A stretch of 64,000 bases of DNA from Nonomuraea africana (GTDB taxonomy: Bacteria; Actinomycetota; Actinomycetes; Streptosporangiales; Streptosporangiaceae): the NCBI RefSeq assembly GCF_014873535.1, contig NZ_JADBEF010000001.1:620001-684000 (forward strand), given 5' to 3'. Under the pieces are notes generated by a model that searched no databases, was not told where the DNA came from, and saw only the letters and a program-made list of their open reading frames with translations. Shown piece by piece: positions 19,590 through 28,879 of the stretch. The position numbers and the translations under genes were made by a program. Every line of letters begins with the position of its first letter. Positions within the stretch are counted from its first letter, which is position 1.

Positions 19590-19807
19590 CGGGCCCGGCC
19601 AAGGACGTCGATCCCCTTGCGGGGCCGCTCCCTGGGGGATCGCCGTCCTGACCCGCCGCTTGACCACGATCTCGGACATCTCACCCCAACCGCGGCGCTT
19701 CGCCGTACCCTCTTGAGGAGGCGACAGAGTTGCGGTGGTACGGCAGGCACCCCGCGTGACGCGCCGGCCACTCGCTTTGTGACCTTCGACGCGCAAGGAT
19801 GGGGACC

Positions 19808-21211
19808 ATGCGTCATCTCTATATCAACGGGGCGTGGACCGCCTCGGTCTCGGGCGAGGGCATCGACGTCGTCAACCCGGCCACCGAGGAGACGATCGAC
19901 AGAGTTCCCGCGGGCGCCCCTGATGACGCGGAGGCGGCGGTGCTCTTCGCCCGCGCGGCCTTCCCCTCTTGGTCCGCCATGGCCCCCGCCGAGCGCGGCA
20001 AACTGCTGGCCGCCGCCGCCGACCTGCTGAAGGAGCGGGCCGAGAGCGTCGCGAGGACGATCGCCACCGACATGGGCGCGCCGTACGGCTTCGCGCTCAA
20101 GGTGCAGACGCTCATGCCCGCCGGCGTCCTCGCCTCCTACGCGCAGCTGGCCGAGTCGCACCCGCGAGAGTCCAGGATCGGCAACTCCCTCGTGGTGAAG
20201 GAGCCCGTGGGCGTGGTCGCCGCGATCACCCCGTGGAACTACCCCCTGCACCAGATCATCTGCAAGGTCGCGCCCGCGCTGGCCGCGGGATGCACGGTGG
20301 TGCTCAAGCCGAGCGAGGTGGCGCCGCTGGCCGCCTACGCGCTCGCCGAGATCTTCCACGACGTCGGCCTGCCGCGCGGTGTGTTCAACCTGATCAGCGG
20401 CAGGGGGCCGGTGGTCGGCGAGGCGCTGGCCACCCACCCCGAGGTCGACATGGTCTCCTTCACGGGCTCGACCAGGGCGGGCAGGCGCGTGGCGGCGCTG
20501 GCCGCCGAGAGCGTCAAGCGGGTGGCGCTCGAGCTGGGCGGCAAGTCGGCCAACCTCATCCTGCCCGACGCCGATCTCACGAGCGCGGTGAAGGCGGGCG
20601 TCGCCAACGCCTTCGTCAACTCCGGCCAGACCTGCTCGGCCTGGTCGCGGATGATCGTCCACCGCGACCAGTACGACACGGCGGTGGGCCTCGCGGTCGA
20701 GGCGGCCCGCAAGTACACCATCGGCGACCCCTTCGACGAGGCGACCAGGCTGGGCCCGCTCGTCTCCGCCGCGCAGCGCGACCGGGTGGTCCGCTACATC
20801 AACACCGGCCAGGAGGAGGGCGCGCGCCTCATCATCGGCGGCACCGAGCCGCCGATCGAGCGCGGCTACTTCATCGAGCCCACGATCTTCGCGGGCGTGG
20901 AGCCCGGGATGACGATCGAGCAGGAGGAGATCTTCGGCCCCGTCCTGTCGATCATCCCCTACACCAGCGAGGACCAGGCGGTGCAGATCGCCGACGGCAC
21001 CCGCTACGGCCTGGCGGGCGCGGTGTGGGCGGGCACGCAGGAACGGGCGGTCGCGGTGGCGAGACGCCTGCGGACCGGACAGGTCTCGATCAACGGAGGC
21101 CCGTTCAACCCGCAGGCGCCCTTCGGCGGCTACAAGCACTCGGGCATCGGCAGAGAGCTGGGCGAGCACGGCCTCGAGGAGTACTTCGAGATCAAGTCGC
21201 TCCAGCTCTGA
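19808..21211 (+). CDS. NAD(P)-dependent aldehyde dehydrogenase
   Basis: 467 aa ALDH superfamily. The Rossmann motif ITPWNYPL, FTGSTRAGR, the general base Glu in ALELGGKSA and the catalytic Cys in NSGQTCSAWSR are all present. The C-terminal FGGYKHSGIGRELGEHGLEEY is typical. ATG 19808 is preferred over ATG 19799 because AAGG lies at the right distance. It oxidises an aliphatic or aromatic aldehyde; the substrate cannot be told. The 218 bases before it show no gene. It is transcribed toward def, with no clear terminator in the 70-base gap. Confidence 0.93.
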   Translation: MRHLYINGAWTASVSGEGIDVVNPATEETIDRVPAGAPDDAEAAVLFARAAFPSWSAMAPAERGKLLAAAADLLKERAESVARTIATDMGAPYGFALKVQTLMPAGVLASYAQLAESHPRESRIGNSLVVKEPVGVVAAITPWNYPLHQIICKVAPALAAGCTVVLKPSEVAPLAAYALAEIFHDVGLPRGVFNLISGRGPVVGEALATHPEVDMVSFTGSTRAGRRVAALAAESVKRVALELGGKSANLILPDADLTSAVKAGVANAFVNSGQTCSAWSRMIVHRDQYDTAVGLAVEAARKYTIGDPFDEATRLGPLVSAAQRDRVVRYINTGQEEGARLIIGGTEPPIERGYFIEPTIFAGVEPGMTIEQEEIFGPVLSIIPYTSEDQAVQIADGTRYGLAGAVWAGTQERAVAVARRLRTGQVSINGGPFNPQAPFGGYKHSGIGRELGEHGLEEYFEIKSLQL

Positions 21212-21281
21212 CCGCTAGAGGATCAGCCCGCCCGTGGCGCGGCCGTTCAGAACTCCCATGCGGCCAACCTGGGCGACCGGT

Positions 21282-21770
21282 TCAGGGCGTGCGCTGGAGA
21301 ATGCGGCGAGCCTCGTTCTTCGGCAGGTGGTCGACGTAGAGCGTGCCGTCGAGGTGGTCGGTCTCGTGCTGGAAGCAGCGCGCCAGCAGTCCGCGGGCCC
21401 TGAGCTTGACCTTCCTGCCGAGCCTGTCCATCCCCTCGATGCACACGCCCGCCGCCCTCGGGGTGGACGCGTAGAGCGGCTTGCCCGTGTCGCGTCCCGG
21501 GACCGAGAGGCAGCCCTCCTCGTCGAGCACCACCTCGGGGTCGTCGACGGTGAGCACCGGGTTGATCAGGTGGCCCTTGCGCCCGCTGCAGTCGTAGACG
21601 AACAGCCGGCGCGACACGCCGATCTGCGGTCCGGCCAGGCCGACGCCGTCGGCGGCGTACATCGCGTCGAACATCTCGTCGATCAGCTTGCGCAGCTCGC
21701 GGTCGAAGTCGACGACAGGCTCGGCTGGGGTGCGCAGCACCGGGTCGCCGATGTAGCGGATCTCGCGCAT
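21282..21770 (-). CDS. def: Peptide deformylase
   Basis: 162 aa. It removes the formyl group from nascent proteins at the ribosome exit. The three PDF motifs are complete: GVGLAGPQIG, EGCLSVPG with metal ligand Cys87, and QHETDHLDG with His135, Glu136 and His139. The C-terminus is short, ending soon after the metal site (HLPKNEARRIL), so it belongs to the compact actinobacterial type. Divergent from rpiB, with about 100 bases between the starts. Confidence 0.96.
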   Translation of the reverse strand: MREIRYIGDPVLRTPAEPVVDFDRELRKLIDEMFDAMYAADGVGLAGPQIGVSRRLFVYDCSGRKGHLINPVLTVDDPEVVLDEEGCLSVPGRDTGKPLYASTPRAAGVCIEGMDRLGRKVKLRARGLLARCFQHETDHLDGTLYVDHLPKNEARRILQRTP

Positions 21771-21870
21771 GGGGCCGTCTACTCCTGTAAGGACTGAGGT
21801 TGGCCGGAGCCACTTACCCTACCGTGGGACCACAGTCGAGCGCGCCCCAGGGACCTGAGAGACTGGACGC

Positions 21871-22338
21871 GTGCGTGTCTACATCGGTGCCGACCATGCC
21901 GGCTATGAGCTGAAGAACCACCTTGCCACCTGGTTGAAGGACCACGGCCATGAGGTGACCGACTGCGGTCCGTTCGTCTACGACGCCGAGGACGACTACC
22001 CCGCCTTCGTGCTGCGCGCGGCGGAGGGGGTCGCGGGCGACCCCGGCAGCCTCGGCATCGTGATCGGCGGCTCGGGCAACGGCGAGCAGATCGCCGCCAA
22101 CAAGGTGCGCGGCATCCGCGCGGCCCTGGCGTGGAGCGAGGAGACGGCGCAGCTGGCGCGCGAGCACAACAACGCCAACATCGTCAGCGTGGGCGCACGC
22201 ATGCACACCCAGGAGGAGGCGACCAGGTTCGTCGAGGTCTTCCTCGGCACCGCCTTCTCGGGCGCGGCACGCCACAGCCGCCGCATCGCGCAGCTGTCCT
22301 CCTACGAGACCATCGGCCAGCTGCCCGCCCTGCCGTAA
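21871..22338 (+). CDS. rpiB: Ribose-5-phosphate isomerase B
   Basis: 155 aa, GTG start. The RpiB/LacAB family motif GADHAGYELK at the N-terminus, the GGSGNGEQIAANK loop and the catalytic-site HNNANIVSVGAR are present. It interconverts ribose 5-phosphate and ribulose 5-phosphate in the pentose phosphate pathway. Just past its end, the sequence ccctgccgtaaccccgc that spans the stop codon is repeated once in tandem (about 22328-22360). Confidence 0.96.
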   Translation: MRVYIGADHAGYELKNHLATWLKDHGHEVTDCGPFVYDAEDDYPAFVLRAAEGVAGDPGSLGIVIGGSGNGEQIAANKVRGIRAALAWSEETAQLAREHNNANIVSVGARMHTQEEATRFVEVFLGTAFSGAARHSRRIAQLSSYETIGQLPALP

Positions 22339-22465
22339 CCCCGCCCTGCCGTAACCCCGCCCCGTAAGCCCGCCTGTCCGGCCGCCCTGCCGGCTGGCCT
22401 GACGGCTGTCCTGTCACTCGCCGCGCGATGGCCGTCCGGCCCCGCGGCGGGTCACGGCTTGTGGG

Positions 22466-22711
22466 TCATGGCTTGCGGCGGGTATCGCGGCGCGAACCCT
22501 CCACCCGCGGGCGGCCCTCCCTGCGTGAACCCTCATCGCGCGGACGGCCGTCCCTGCGCGGACTCTCGTCCCGCGACCTGGCCTCGCGGCGCGGCGTCTC
22601 GTCGCGCAGCGGTCGCCGGTCGGCGGCCTCCTGCTGCTCCTGCGACGGTTTCGACACGTCTCTCGCCCGCATCGCGGTGATCGCCGTGATCTGCAAGCTC
22701 TGGAGCGCCAT
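22466..22711 (-). CDS. Small arginine-rich protein, function unknown
   Basis: 81 aa from ATG 22711, with GAGG a few bases upstream. The first about 25 residues (MALQSLQITAITAMRARDVS) look like a folded or amphipathic segment. The rest is low-complexity and dense in Arg, Glu, Asp and Pro, with degenerate units such as SRRDGRPRDEG. A longer frame extends upstream through the 15-bp repeat array, but it lacks an RBS and is probably not used. I do not recognise the family. The coding call rests on the start context and the protein-like N-terminus. Confidence 0.45.
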   Translation of the reverse strand: MALQSLQITAITAMRARDVSKPSQEQQEAADRRPLRDETPRREARSRDESPRRDGRPRDEGSRREGRPRVEGSRRDTRRKP

Positions 22712-22824
22712 GACCTCGACTGTACGCCGTGACGGCGGGGAGCGAAGTCCTGCTGGGCGGCGCGCCCGCGGTGGAGGGGACCATGTGACCGCGGAGGCGC
22801 CGGACCGGCTTGCCGTACGGGAAC

Positions 22825-22960
22825 CTGGTGTACGGGAACCAGGCGCACCAGAAAACAGATGTACCGGAACCAGATGTACCGGAACCAGATGTACCGGAAC
22901 CAGATGCACCGGAAACAGATGCACCGGAAACAGCCGCACCGGAGACAGGTACACCGGAGA
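22825..22960. repeat. 15-bp tandem repeat (minisatellite), about nine units
   Basis: Three exact copies of cagatgtaccggaac (22856-22900) are flanked by about six degenerate copies. The array stops five bases before the stop codon of the Eis-like gene, so it sits in that gene's 3' untranslated region. Because 15 is a multiple of three, all frames can stay open: plus gives (MYRNQ)n and minus gives (VPVHL)n. Neither looks like a natural protein here. Confidence 0.9.
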
Positions 22961-22964
22961 CAGG

Positions 22965-24191
22965 TCAGAAGACGTTGCCGGCCCACGGGGCGGGGGACCA
23001 GGACATGGCCGCGGCCAGGGCGCGGACTGCGCCCGCCCTGTGCTCGGTCAGCAGCCCCGCGGCGCGCTGCGCCTCCAGCGCGCCGGCGCCGAGATAGGCG
23101 CCGCCCAGCGCGGCTACCTGCAGCGACACGTCGGGGGCCTCGTCGGTCGGCTTGCACGAGACCGAGGCGGTGTCGGCGGTGAGCCGCCAGCGACCCTCGT
23201 TCCACGGGCAGACGTCGTCGGCCACCTCCAGCACCACGTCCACGGGCGCGGCGTAGGCGCGGGCGCTCAGCGCCGCGTCGACCGAGACCAGGCGCACCCA
23301 CAGCTCGTCGCCCCACGAGGCGTTGAGATGGCGGACGTCGGCCAGCAGCTGCGTGATCGGATCGTCCACGGGGCGCCCCGCCGTGACCTTGCTGACCAGG
23401 TCGCGGTTGAGCACCGACTGCCACAGCAGCGCGTGGGCGGCGGCGTCGGTGGCGTAGAGCTCGCGCAGGTGCAGCTCGCCGTCGGGCTGGCCGTTGTCGC
23501 CCCACATGGACTTGACCCTGAACAGCGCGTAGCCGCGCACCCGGTCGGCGTCCTCGGCCAAGACGCAGCGCAGGGCGCCCGCGCCCTCCTGGTCGAACTC
23601 CTCGTCGGCCAGGACGCCCGTCCAGAAGTGCTCGTTGCGCCGGTACTGGCCGGGGCGCTCGGCCACGAGCGACTCGTAGACCTCCTCCAGCGTGGACCTG
23701 ACGTCGGCGGGCTTGGCCACGGTGATCCTGAGCGCCGGGTCCACCGGCGCGCCCGCGACGAACGCCGAGCCGTGCTTGGGGATGCGGACGGACAGTCCGT
23801 CGGAGGCCCTGCCGTAGCCGAACCGGCCATAGATGACCGCCTCGGAGGCGTAGAGCGCGGCCACGGCCTCGCCGCGCTCGCGGATGTCGGCGAGCTGGCG
23901 GTGCATCAGGTGGGAGAGGATGCCGCGGCGGCGGTGGGAGGGAAGGACGCTGACCGCGGTCACGCCCGCCACGGGCAGCTGCCCGCCCGGCACGGTCATC
24001 GTGAAGCTGTGGATGCCGGTGACCCCGGCGATGACGTCTCCGTCGAAGGCGGCGAGCGTCCTGTCGAACTCGGTGTTGGCCTTCCAGCGCTCTGCCTGGG
24101 TCGGGTGCGGGGTCCAGTTGAAGCCTTCGGCGAGCACGCCGCTGAACGACGTCCACTCGTCTTCCGAGATGGGGCGGATCGGATAGCTCAT
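22965..24191 (-). CDS. Eis-like GNAT N-acetyltransferase
   Basis: 408 aa. Two GNAT lobes and a C-terminal sterol-carrier-like domain give the Eis architecture. The acetyl-CoA loop is VTAVSVLPSHRRRGILSHLM (about residues 78-97), and the YASEAVIYGRFGYG segment is characteristic. The protein ends in Phe (GNVF), whose carboxylate serves as the catalytic base in Mycobacterium Eis. It likely acetylates amines such as aminoglycosides, polyamines or protein lysines; whether it confers resistance cannot be told. Divergent from the PP2C gene across a 118-base gap. Confidence 0.9.
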   Translation of the reverse strand: MSYPIRPISEDEWTSFSGVLAEGFNWTPHPTQAERWKANTEFDRTLAAFDGDVIAGVTGIHSFTMTVPGGQLPVAGVTAVSVLPSHRRRGILSHLMHRQLADIRERGEAVAALYASEAVIYGRFGYGRASDGLSVRIPKHGSAFVAGAPVDPALRITVAKPADVRSTLEEVYESLVAERPGQYRRNEHFWTGVLADEEFDQEGAGALRCVLAEDADRVRGYALFRVKSMWGDNGQPDGELHLRELYATDAAAHALLWQSVLNRDLVSKVTAGRPVDDPITQLLADVRHLNASWGDELWVRLVSVDAALSARAYAAPVDVVLEVADDVCPWNEGRWRLTADTASVSCKPTDEAPDVSLQVAALGGAYLGAGALEAQRAAGLLTEHRAGAVRALAAAMSWSPAPWAGNVF

Positions 24192-24309
24192 CCGTCCACG
24201 GTAGGAGCGGGCAAAGGGGGAGGGCCACCCAATATCCGTTCTTAGTGATCAAGGCGTTGGTCAAGTGGGCTGCCCAAACCAGTGAGAGACCGATACAGTC
24301 GAGCGCATC

Positions 24310-25425
24310 ATGAGTTCACGTCCGGCGCCGCTCATCCCGCCACGGCTCCGTGCGTTGCTTGTCAAGGTGCCGGGTTTGGTGCCTGTTGTCAGGTTCCTGC
24401 GGCGGGGTCCGCTGGCCAGGGACCGCAACCTGCTGATCACCCTGGGCGTGCTGACGCTGCTGATCGGCGGACTGGCGGCGCGGGTGTCCACCGAGTGGTT
24501 CTCGCCCTCGCTGCTCATCCTGATCACCCTCGTCGGCGGACTGCAACTGCGCCTGCGCAGTCTCGCGATGCTGCTGATGTGCGTGCTGACCGCGCTCGCC
24601 TACATTGGAGCGGTCCTCGGGGTCAACAGGATCGGCCTCGGGCTCATGGTCACCATCGGCTTCACCGCGGTCCTAGCGGCGCTCATGGCCCGCACCCGCG
24701 GCAAGCTGGGCGTCCAGGGGCTGCGCGGCGACGCGATGCTGCTGGAGCTACGCGACAGGCTCAAGAGTCAGAGCGAGCTGCCCCCGCTGCCCAAGGACTG
24801 GGGCGCCAAGGTCGTGCTCAAGCAGGCGGGCGGCTCCTCCTTCGGCGGCGACTTCCTGGTCTCCATGCGCGACGGCGACCAGCTGGAGCTCGCGCTGGTC
24901 GACGTCTCGGGCAAGGGCGTCGACGCGGGCACCAGGGCACTGCTGCTGTCCGGCACGTTCGGCGGGCTGCTCGGCTCGGTCGACGACTTCCTGCAGGCGT
25001 GCAACTCCTACCTGCACCGCCAGCGCGGTGACGAGGGCTTCGTCACGGCCGTCCACCTGCGCCTCGATCTGGCCACGGGCGCATACACGATCACCTCGGC
25101 CGGGCATCCGCCCGTCGTGAAGCTCGACGCGGGCACCGGCAACTGGGAGATCGCCTCGGCCAAGGGTGTGGTCCTCGGCGTGGTGCCCGACCTGCACTGC
25201 GAGGCCGACAGCGGAGTACTGCGCAAGGGCGACGCGCTGCTGCTCTACACCGACGGCCTGATCGAGCAGCCGGGCCGCGACATCGACGCGGGGCTCGACA
25301 GGCTCCTCGGCGAGGCCGACAGGCTGCTGCCCCTGGGCTTTCGCGACGGAGCCAGAGCCCTGGTCAACTCGATGGCCTCGGGCCACAACGACGACTGCGC
25401 GCTCGTGCTCATCTGGCGACCATGA
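24310..25425 (+). CDS. Membrane PP2C/SpoIIE-type protein phosphatase
   Basis: 371 aa. Four membrane helices occupy about residues 40-135. A SpoIIE-like PPM phosphatase domain follows, with metal-binding acids in GGSSFGGDFLVSM and VDVSGKGVDAG, the YTDGL motif and the final GHNDDCALVLI. It removes phosphate from serine or threonine, typically of anti-sigma antagonists in actinomycetes. It stands 69 bases ahead of the LanKC gene on the same strand, so co-transcription is possible, but no functional link is known. Confidence 0.9.
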   Translation: MSSRPAPLIPPRLRALLVKVPGLVPVVRFLRRGPLARDRNLLITLGVLTLLIGGLAARVSTEWFSPSLLILITLVGGLQLRLRSLAMLLMCVLTALAYIGAVLGVNRIGLGLMVTIGFTAVLAALMARTRGKLGVQGLRGDAMLLELRDRLKSQSELPPLPKDWGAKVVLKQAGGSSFGGDFLVSMRDGDQLELALVDVSGKGVDAGTRALLLSGTFGGLLGSVDDFLQACNSYLHRQRGDEGFVTAVHLRLDLATGAYTITSAGHPPVVKLDAGTGNWEIASAKGVVLGVVPDLHCEADSGVLRKGDALLLYTDGLIEQPGRDIDAGLDRLLGEADRLLPLGFRDGARALVNSMASGHNDDCALVLIWRP

Positions 25426-25494
25426 CGAATGACATGGCCAGATCGTGAGCTGAGTCACTGTCTGGCTGTGGATCAGGCTTGAGATTCTCAGGAC

Positions 25495-28017
25495 GTGGAC
25501 AACCGGTATGAGCTCTACTGCCTCGTCGACCCCGTGTTCTACGACTCACCGGTGACCGACGGCGCCGCCGACCTCGTCCACACCGGCCGGCCCGCTCCTC
25601 ACGGCTGGACCAGAACCGAGCAGGGCGAGCTGGTGGCGCTGCGCCCCGTCGAGGCCGGGCTTCCCGAGCAGGGCTGGAAGATCCACATCTCCGCCCGGCC
25701 CGACAACGCGGCCCTCGTGATGGACACGGTGTGGCTCTACTGCGTGCGAACCGGACTGGCCTTCTCGTTCCTGCGCGGCGAGCACGTCCTCCACCTGCGC
25801 AACGCCAAGCACGCGGGCGGCGCGGGCGGCGAGCTGGCCACCCTCTACCCCGCCGACGAGGCCCAGCTGGAGCGGGCACTCACCGAGCTCGGCGCGCTCC
25901 TCGACGGCGTGCGGGGCCCGTCCGTCCCGGGCGGCCTGCGCATCGGCGCAGGGCCGCTGCACGTGCGCTACGGCGCCTTCGCCGAACGCCACTGCACGGG
26001 GCCCGACGGCCGTCTCGAAACCGCCATCGCCGATCTCGACGGAACCCTGATGCCCGAGTGGCAGGGCCCCGGGTTCGTCGTCCCTTCCTGGGTGGGGCTG
26101 CCCGCCGTCCTCAGGCCCCACCTCGAGGCGGGGCGGGCCGACGTCCTGGACGGCCTGCCGTACACGGTCGAGGCGGTGCTGCACACCACCCGCGGAGGCG
26201 GCGTCCACCTGGCCCGAGACGCGCGCACGGGCCGGCGGGTGGTGCTCAAGGAGGCCAGGCCGCACGCGGGGCTCGACGCGAGCGGAGCCGACGCGGTGAC
26301 CAGGCTGGAGCGCGAGCGCGCGGCGCTGACCCGGCTGGCGGGCCTCGACGCGGTGCCCGCGCTGCTGGGCGACCTCACCGCGGGCGACCACCGCGTCCTG
26401 GTGCTGGAGCACATCACGGGCACGCCGCTCGCCAGGCTCTCCCGCGACGGCCGCGCCGCCGCGCACACGGCGTGGGCGCTCGACCTGTGCGCCCGGGTGG
26501 AGGCGGCCGTGTCCGCCATCCACGCGCGCGGCCTCGTCTTCGGCGATCTCCACCCCGGCAACGTCATCGTCAGGCCCGACGGCGGCATCGCGCTCGTCGA
26601 CTACGAGATGGCCGTGCCGTTCGACGAGGCGGGCGGCGCGGCCTTCGCCGTCCCCGAGGGCGTGACGGGGGCCGACGTCGATCACTACGCGCTGGCCTGC
26701 CTGCGCCTCGCGCTGTTCCTGCCGGTGACCGAGCTGCTGCGCATCGACAGGTTCAAGGCGGCCGAGCTGGCCGACCTCATCCGCGAGGAGTTCCCCGTCC
26801 CCGACGGCTTCCTCGACGAGGCGGTGCGCACCATCACCGGTGTCCGGCGGGCCAAGCGCGTCCCTGGCGCGCACATTCCCGCCTGGTACTCCGCCACGCT
26901 GCCCGACCCCGAGCGCTGGCAGCGGCTGCGCAGGTCGATGACGCTGGCGATCCTGTCGTCGGCCACCCCCGAGCGCGACGACAGGCTCTTCCCCGGCGAC
27001 ATCGCCCAGTTCGCCACCGGCGGGCTCAACCTCGCCCACGGCGCGGCGGGCGTGCTGCTGGCGCTCGAGCTGTCGGGCTCGGGCCGCTTCCCCGAGCACG
27101 AGCGCTGGCTGGCCGAGCGGGCGATGCGCCCGCCCGAAGGCGGCAGGCTCGGCTTCTACGACGGCCTCCACGGCATCGCCCACGCCTTGACCCGCCTCGG
27201 CAGGCAGGCCGAGGCCCTCGACCTGGTGCAGCTCGCGTCGGGCCGGCGATGGGAGTCACTCGGGCTCGACCTGTACGGAGGGCTGGCCGGCATCGGCCTC
27301 AACCTGGCGCACCTGGCCGACGTCACCGGCGAGTCGCAGCTGCTCCTGCGCGCCTACGACGTGGCCGATCTGGTCGCCAGCCGGCTGGCCGCCGAGGAGA
27401 CAGCTCCCGTGGGCCCGCCCACCGGCCTGATGTACGGCTCGGCCGGCCCGGCCCTCTTCCTGCTGCGCATGCACGAGCGCACCCGCGAGTCCAGGCTGCT
27501 CGACCTGGCGGAGACCGCCCTGCGGCGCGACCTGCGCCGCAGGAGGGCCGCTGAGGACGCCTCTCCGCACCTCGACAGCGGCGGCGCGGGGCTGGCCTGG
27601 GTGCTGGGGGAGTACCTCAGGTGGCGGCTCGACGACGACCTCCTGCGCGCCTACGGCGTGCTCGACCGGGCGGCGCGCGCGCCGTTCTCCTTCCAGCCGG
27701 GCCTGTTCGCCGGGCGGGCGGGCCTGCTGGCCTACCTGGCCAGGCAGCGCGCCGACGATCCCGAGATCGAGACGCAGCTGCGCGGGCTCGGCTGCCACGC
27801 GGTGCGCTACCACGCCCATCTCGCCTTCCCCGGAGAGCGGCTGTTGCGCCTGTCCATGGACCTGGCCACGGGAACGGCGGGCGTGCTGCTCGCGGTCGCC
27901 ACGGCGCTGCACGAGGAGCCCGTGACGCTGCCGTTCATGCCCTCGGCCGCCGCGACGGAACGGCCGCACCTGACACTGCTCGATTCGCAGGGGCTGGGGA
28001 GCGAGACTCCCTGCTGA
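25495..28017 (+). CDS. Class III lanthipeptide synthetase (LanKC/RamC-like), orphan
   Basis: 840 aa, GTG start. Three parts are seen. An N-terminal phospho-Ser/Thr lyase-type region begins MDNRYELYCLVDPVFYDSP. The kinase domain has Lys252, catalytic Asp351 and Asn356 (GDLHPGN), and DYE at 369-371 in place of DFG. A LanC-like cyclase region runs from about residue 505 and lacks obvious zinc ligands, as in class III. It should phosphorylate, dehydrate and cyclise a small precursor to a SapB-like morphogen or labyrinthopeptin. No precursor gene or RamAB exporter is seen. The last 15 residues, LTLLDSQGLGSETPC, resemble the conserved (M)xLLDLQ start of class III leaders. A RamR-like regulator is convergent downstream. 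Confidence 0.88.
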   Translation: MDNRYELYCLVDPVFYDSPVTDGAADLVHTGRPAPHGWTRTEQGELVALRPVEAGLPEQGWKIHISARPDNAALVMDTVWLYCVRTGLAFSFLRGEHVLHLRNAKHAGGAGGELATLYPADEAQLERALTELGALLDGVRGPSVPGGLRIGAGPLHVRYGAFAERHCTGPDGRLETAIADLDGTLMPEWQGPGFVVPSWVGLPAVLRPHLEAGRADVLDGLPYTVEAVLHTTRGGGVHLARDARTGRRVVLKEARPHAGLDASGADAVTRLERERAALTRLAGLDAVPALLGDLTAGDHRVLVLEHITGTPLARLSRDGRAAAHTAWALDLCARVEAAVSAIHARGLVFGDLHPGNVIVRPDGGIALVDYEMAVPFDEAGGAAFAVPEGVTGADVDHYALACLRLALFLPVTELLRIDRFKAAELADLIREEFPVPDGFLDEAVRTITGVRRAKRVPGAHIPAWYSATLPDPERWQRLRRSMTLAILSSATPERDDRLFPGDIAQFATGGLNLAHGAAGVLLALELSGSGRFPEHERWLAERAMRPPEGGRLGFYDGLHGIAHALTRLGRQAEALDLVQLASGRRWESLGLDLYGGLAGIGLNLAHLADVTGESQLLLRAYDVADLVASRLAAEETAPVGPPTGLMYGSAGPALFLLRMHERTRESRLLDLAETALRRDLRRRRAAEDASPHLDSGGAGLAWVLGEYLRWRLDDDLLRAYGVLDRAARAPFSFQPGLFAGRAGLLAYLARQRADDPEIETQLRGLGCHAVRYHAHLAFPGERLLRLSMDLATGTAGVLLAVATALHEEPVTLPFMPSAAATERPHLTLLDSQGLGSETPC

Positions 28018-28127
28018 CCCCCATGAGCCCGGGTCCCGGAGGAGCGGCGCGGTTCCACCGGGGCTCGGCCGAGTCAGACCGCCTGCTCGCCACGCACGAC
28101 CGGCGGGCAGGCGGCTGGACGGCGTCG

Positions 28128-28736
28128 CTACAGCCAGCCCGAGTCGCTGGCGATGCGCACCGCGTCGAGCCGGTTGCGAGCGCCGGTCTTGCACATGATC
28201 CGCGACAGGTGGTTGCGGACCGTGCCCACCGAGAGGAACAGCTCACCGGCGATCTCCGTGGAGCGGGCGCCGCCCGCGGCGACCCGCAGCACGTCGAGCT
28301 CGCGCGGGGTCAGCGGGTTGGCGGCCGACTCCAGCGCCGCCACCGCCAGCTCGGAGTCGACCGCCCTGCCTCCGGCGCCCATGGCGCGCAGGCCCTCGGC
28401 CAGCCGCTCCGGCGCCACGTCGAGGCTCATGAAGCCGACCGCGTGCGCCTCGAACGCCCTGCGCACCTGGCCGGGATTGGGTTGGGCCGACAGGATCAGC
28501 ACCCTGCACCCCGGCACCTCCTCCCGCAGGCGGGCGGCGGCGCTCAGCCCGTCGAGGCCGGGCAGGTCGAGGTCGACGACGGCGGCGTCGGGATCGTGCT
28601 CCAGAGCCGCGGGGACGATGTCCTGGCCGTTGCCGACCTCGGCGACGACCTCGAGATCGGCCTCAGCGCCGAGCGAGGCGACCAGGCCCCGCCGTACCAG
28701 CGGCAGGTGCTCGGCGACCAGGATCCGAAGCAACAC
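28128..28736 (-). CDS. RamR-like LuxR-family response regulator
   Basis: 202 aa from GTG 28736 (TTG 28733 has slightly better spacing to AGGAG). A receiver domain with probable phospho-acceptor Asp in AVVDLDLPG is followed by a LuxR helix-turn-helix (LTPRELDVLRVAAGG, IAGELFLSVGTVRNHLS). The receiver is atypical: the first acidic pair reads AEH, and the usual lysine of the KD motif is replaced (GFMSLDVAP). It may therefore work without phosphorylation, as RamR/WhiI-type regulators can. Position and similarity suggest that it regulates the LanKC gene. Confidence 0.85.
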   Translation of the reverse strand: MLLRILVAEHLPLVRRGLVASLGAEADLEVVAEVGNGQDIVPAALEHDPDAAVVDLDLPGLDGLSAAARLREEVPGCRVLILSAQPNPGQVRRAFEAHAVGFMSLDVAPERLAEGLRAMGAGGRAVDSELAVAALESAANPLTPRELDVLRVAAGGARSTEIAGELFLSVGTVRNHLSRIMCKTGARNRLDAVRIASDSGWL

Positions 28737-28879
28737 ATCTCCTAGGGTGATCGGGCGACTGCGCACTGTCAACGCAGTCTCCTGATTCCGCAAAGGACAC
28801 GCAAGCCGTTCAGCATCGGATTGTTCGACTACGCTGGCCTTGTCGGGACCCCTTCGCATCTGCCCTGGAGCGCGTCTAG

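Noticed and set aside
28018..28127. Intact class III precursor after LanKC
   Set aside because: All three frames were read; none has a leader followed by a Ser/Cys-rich core.
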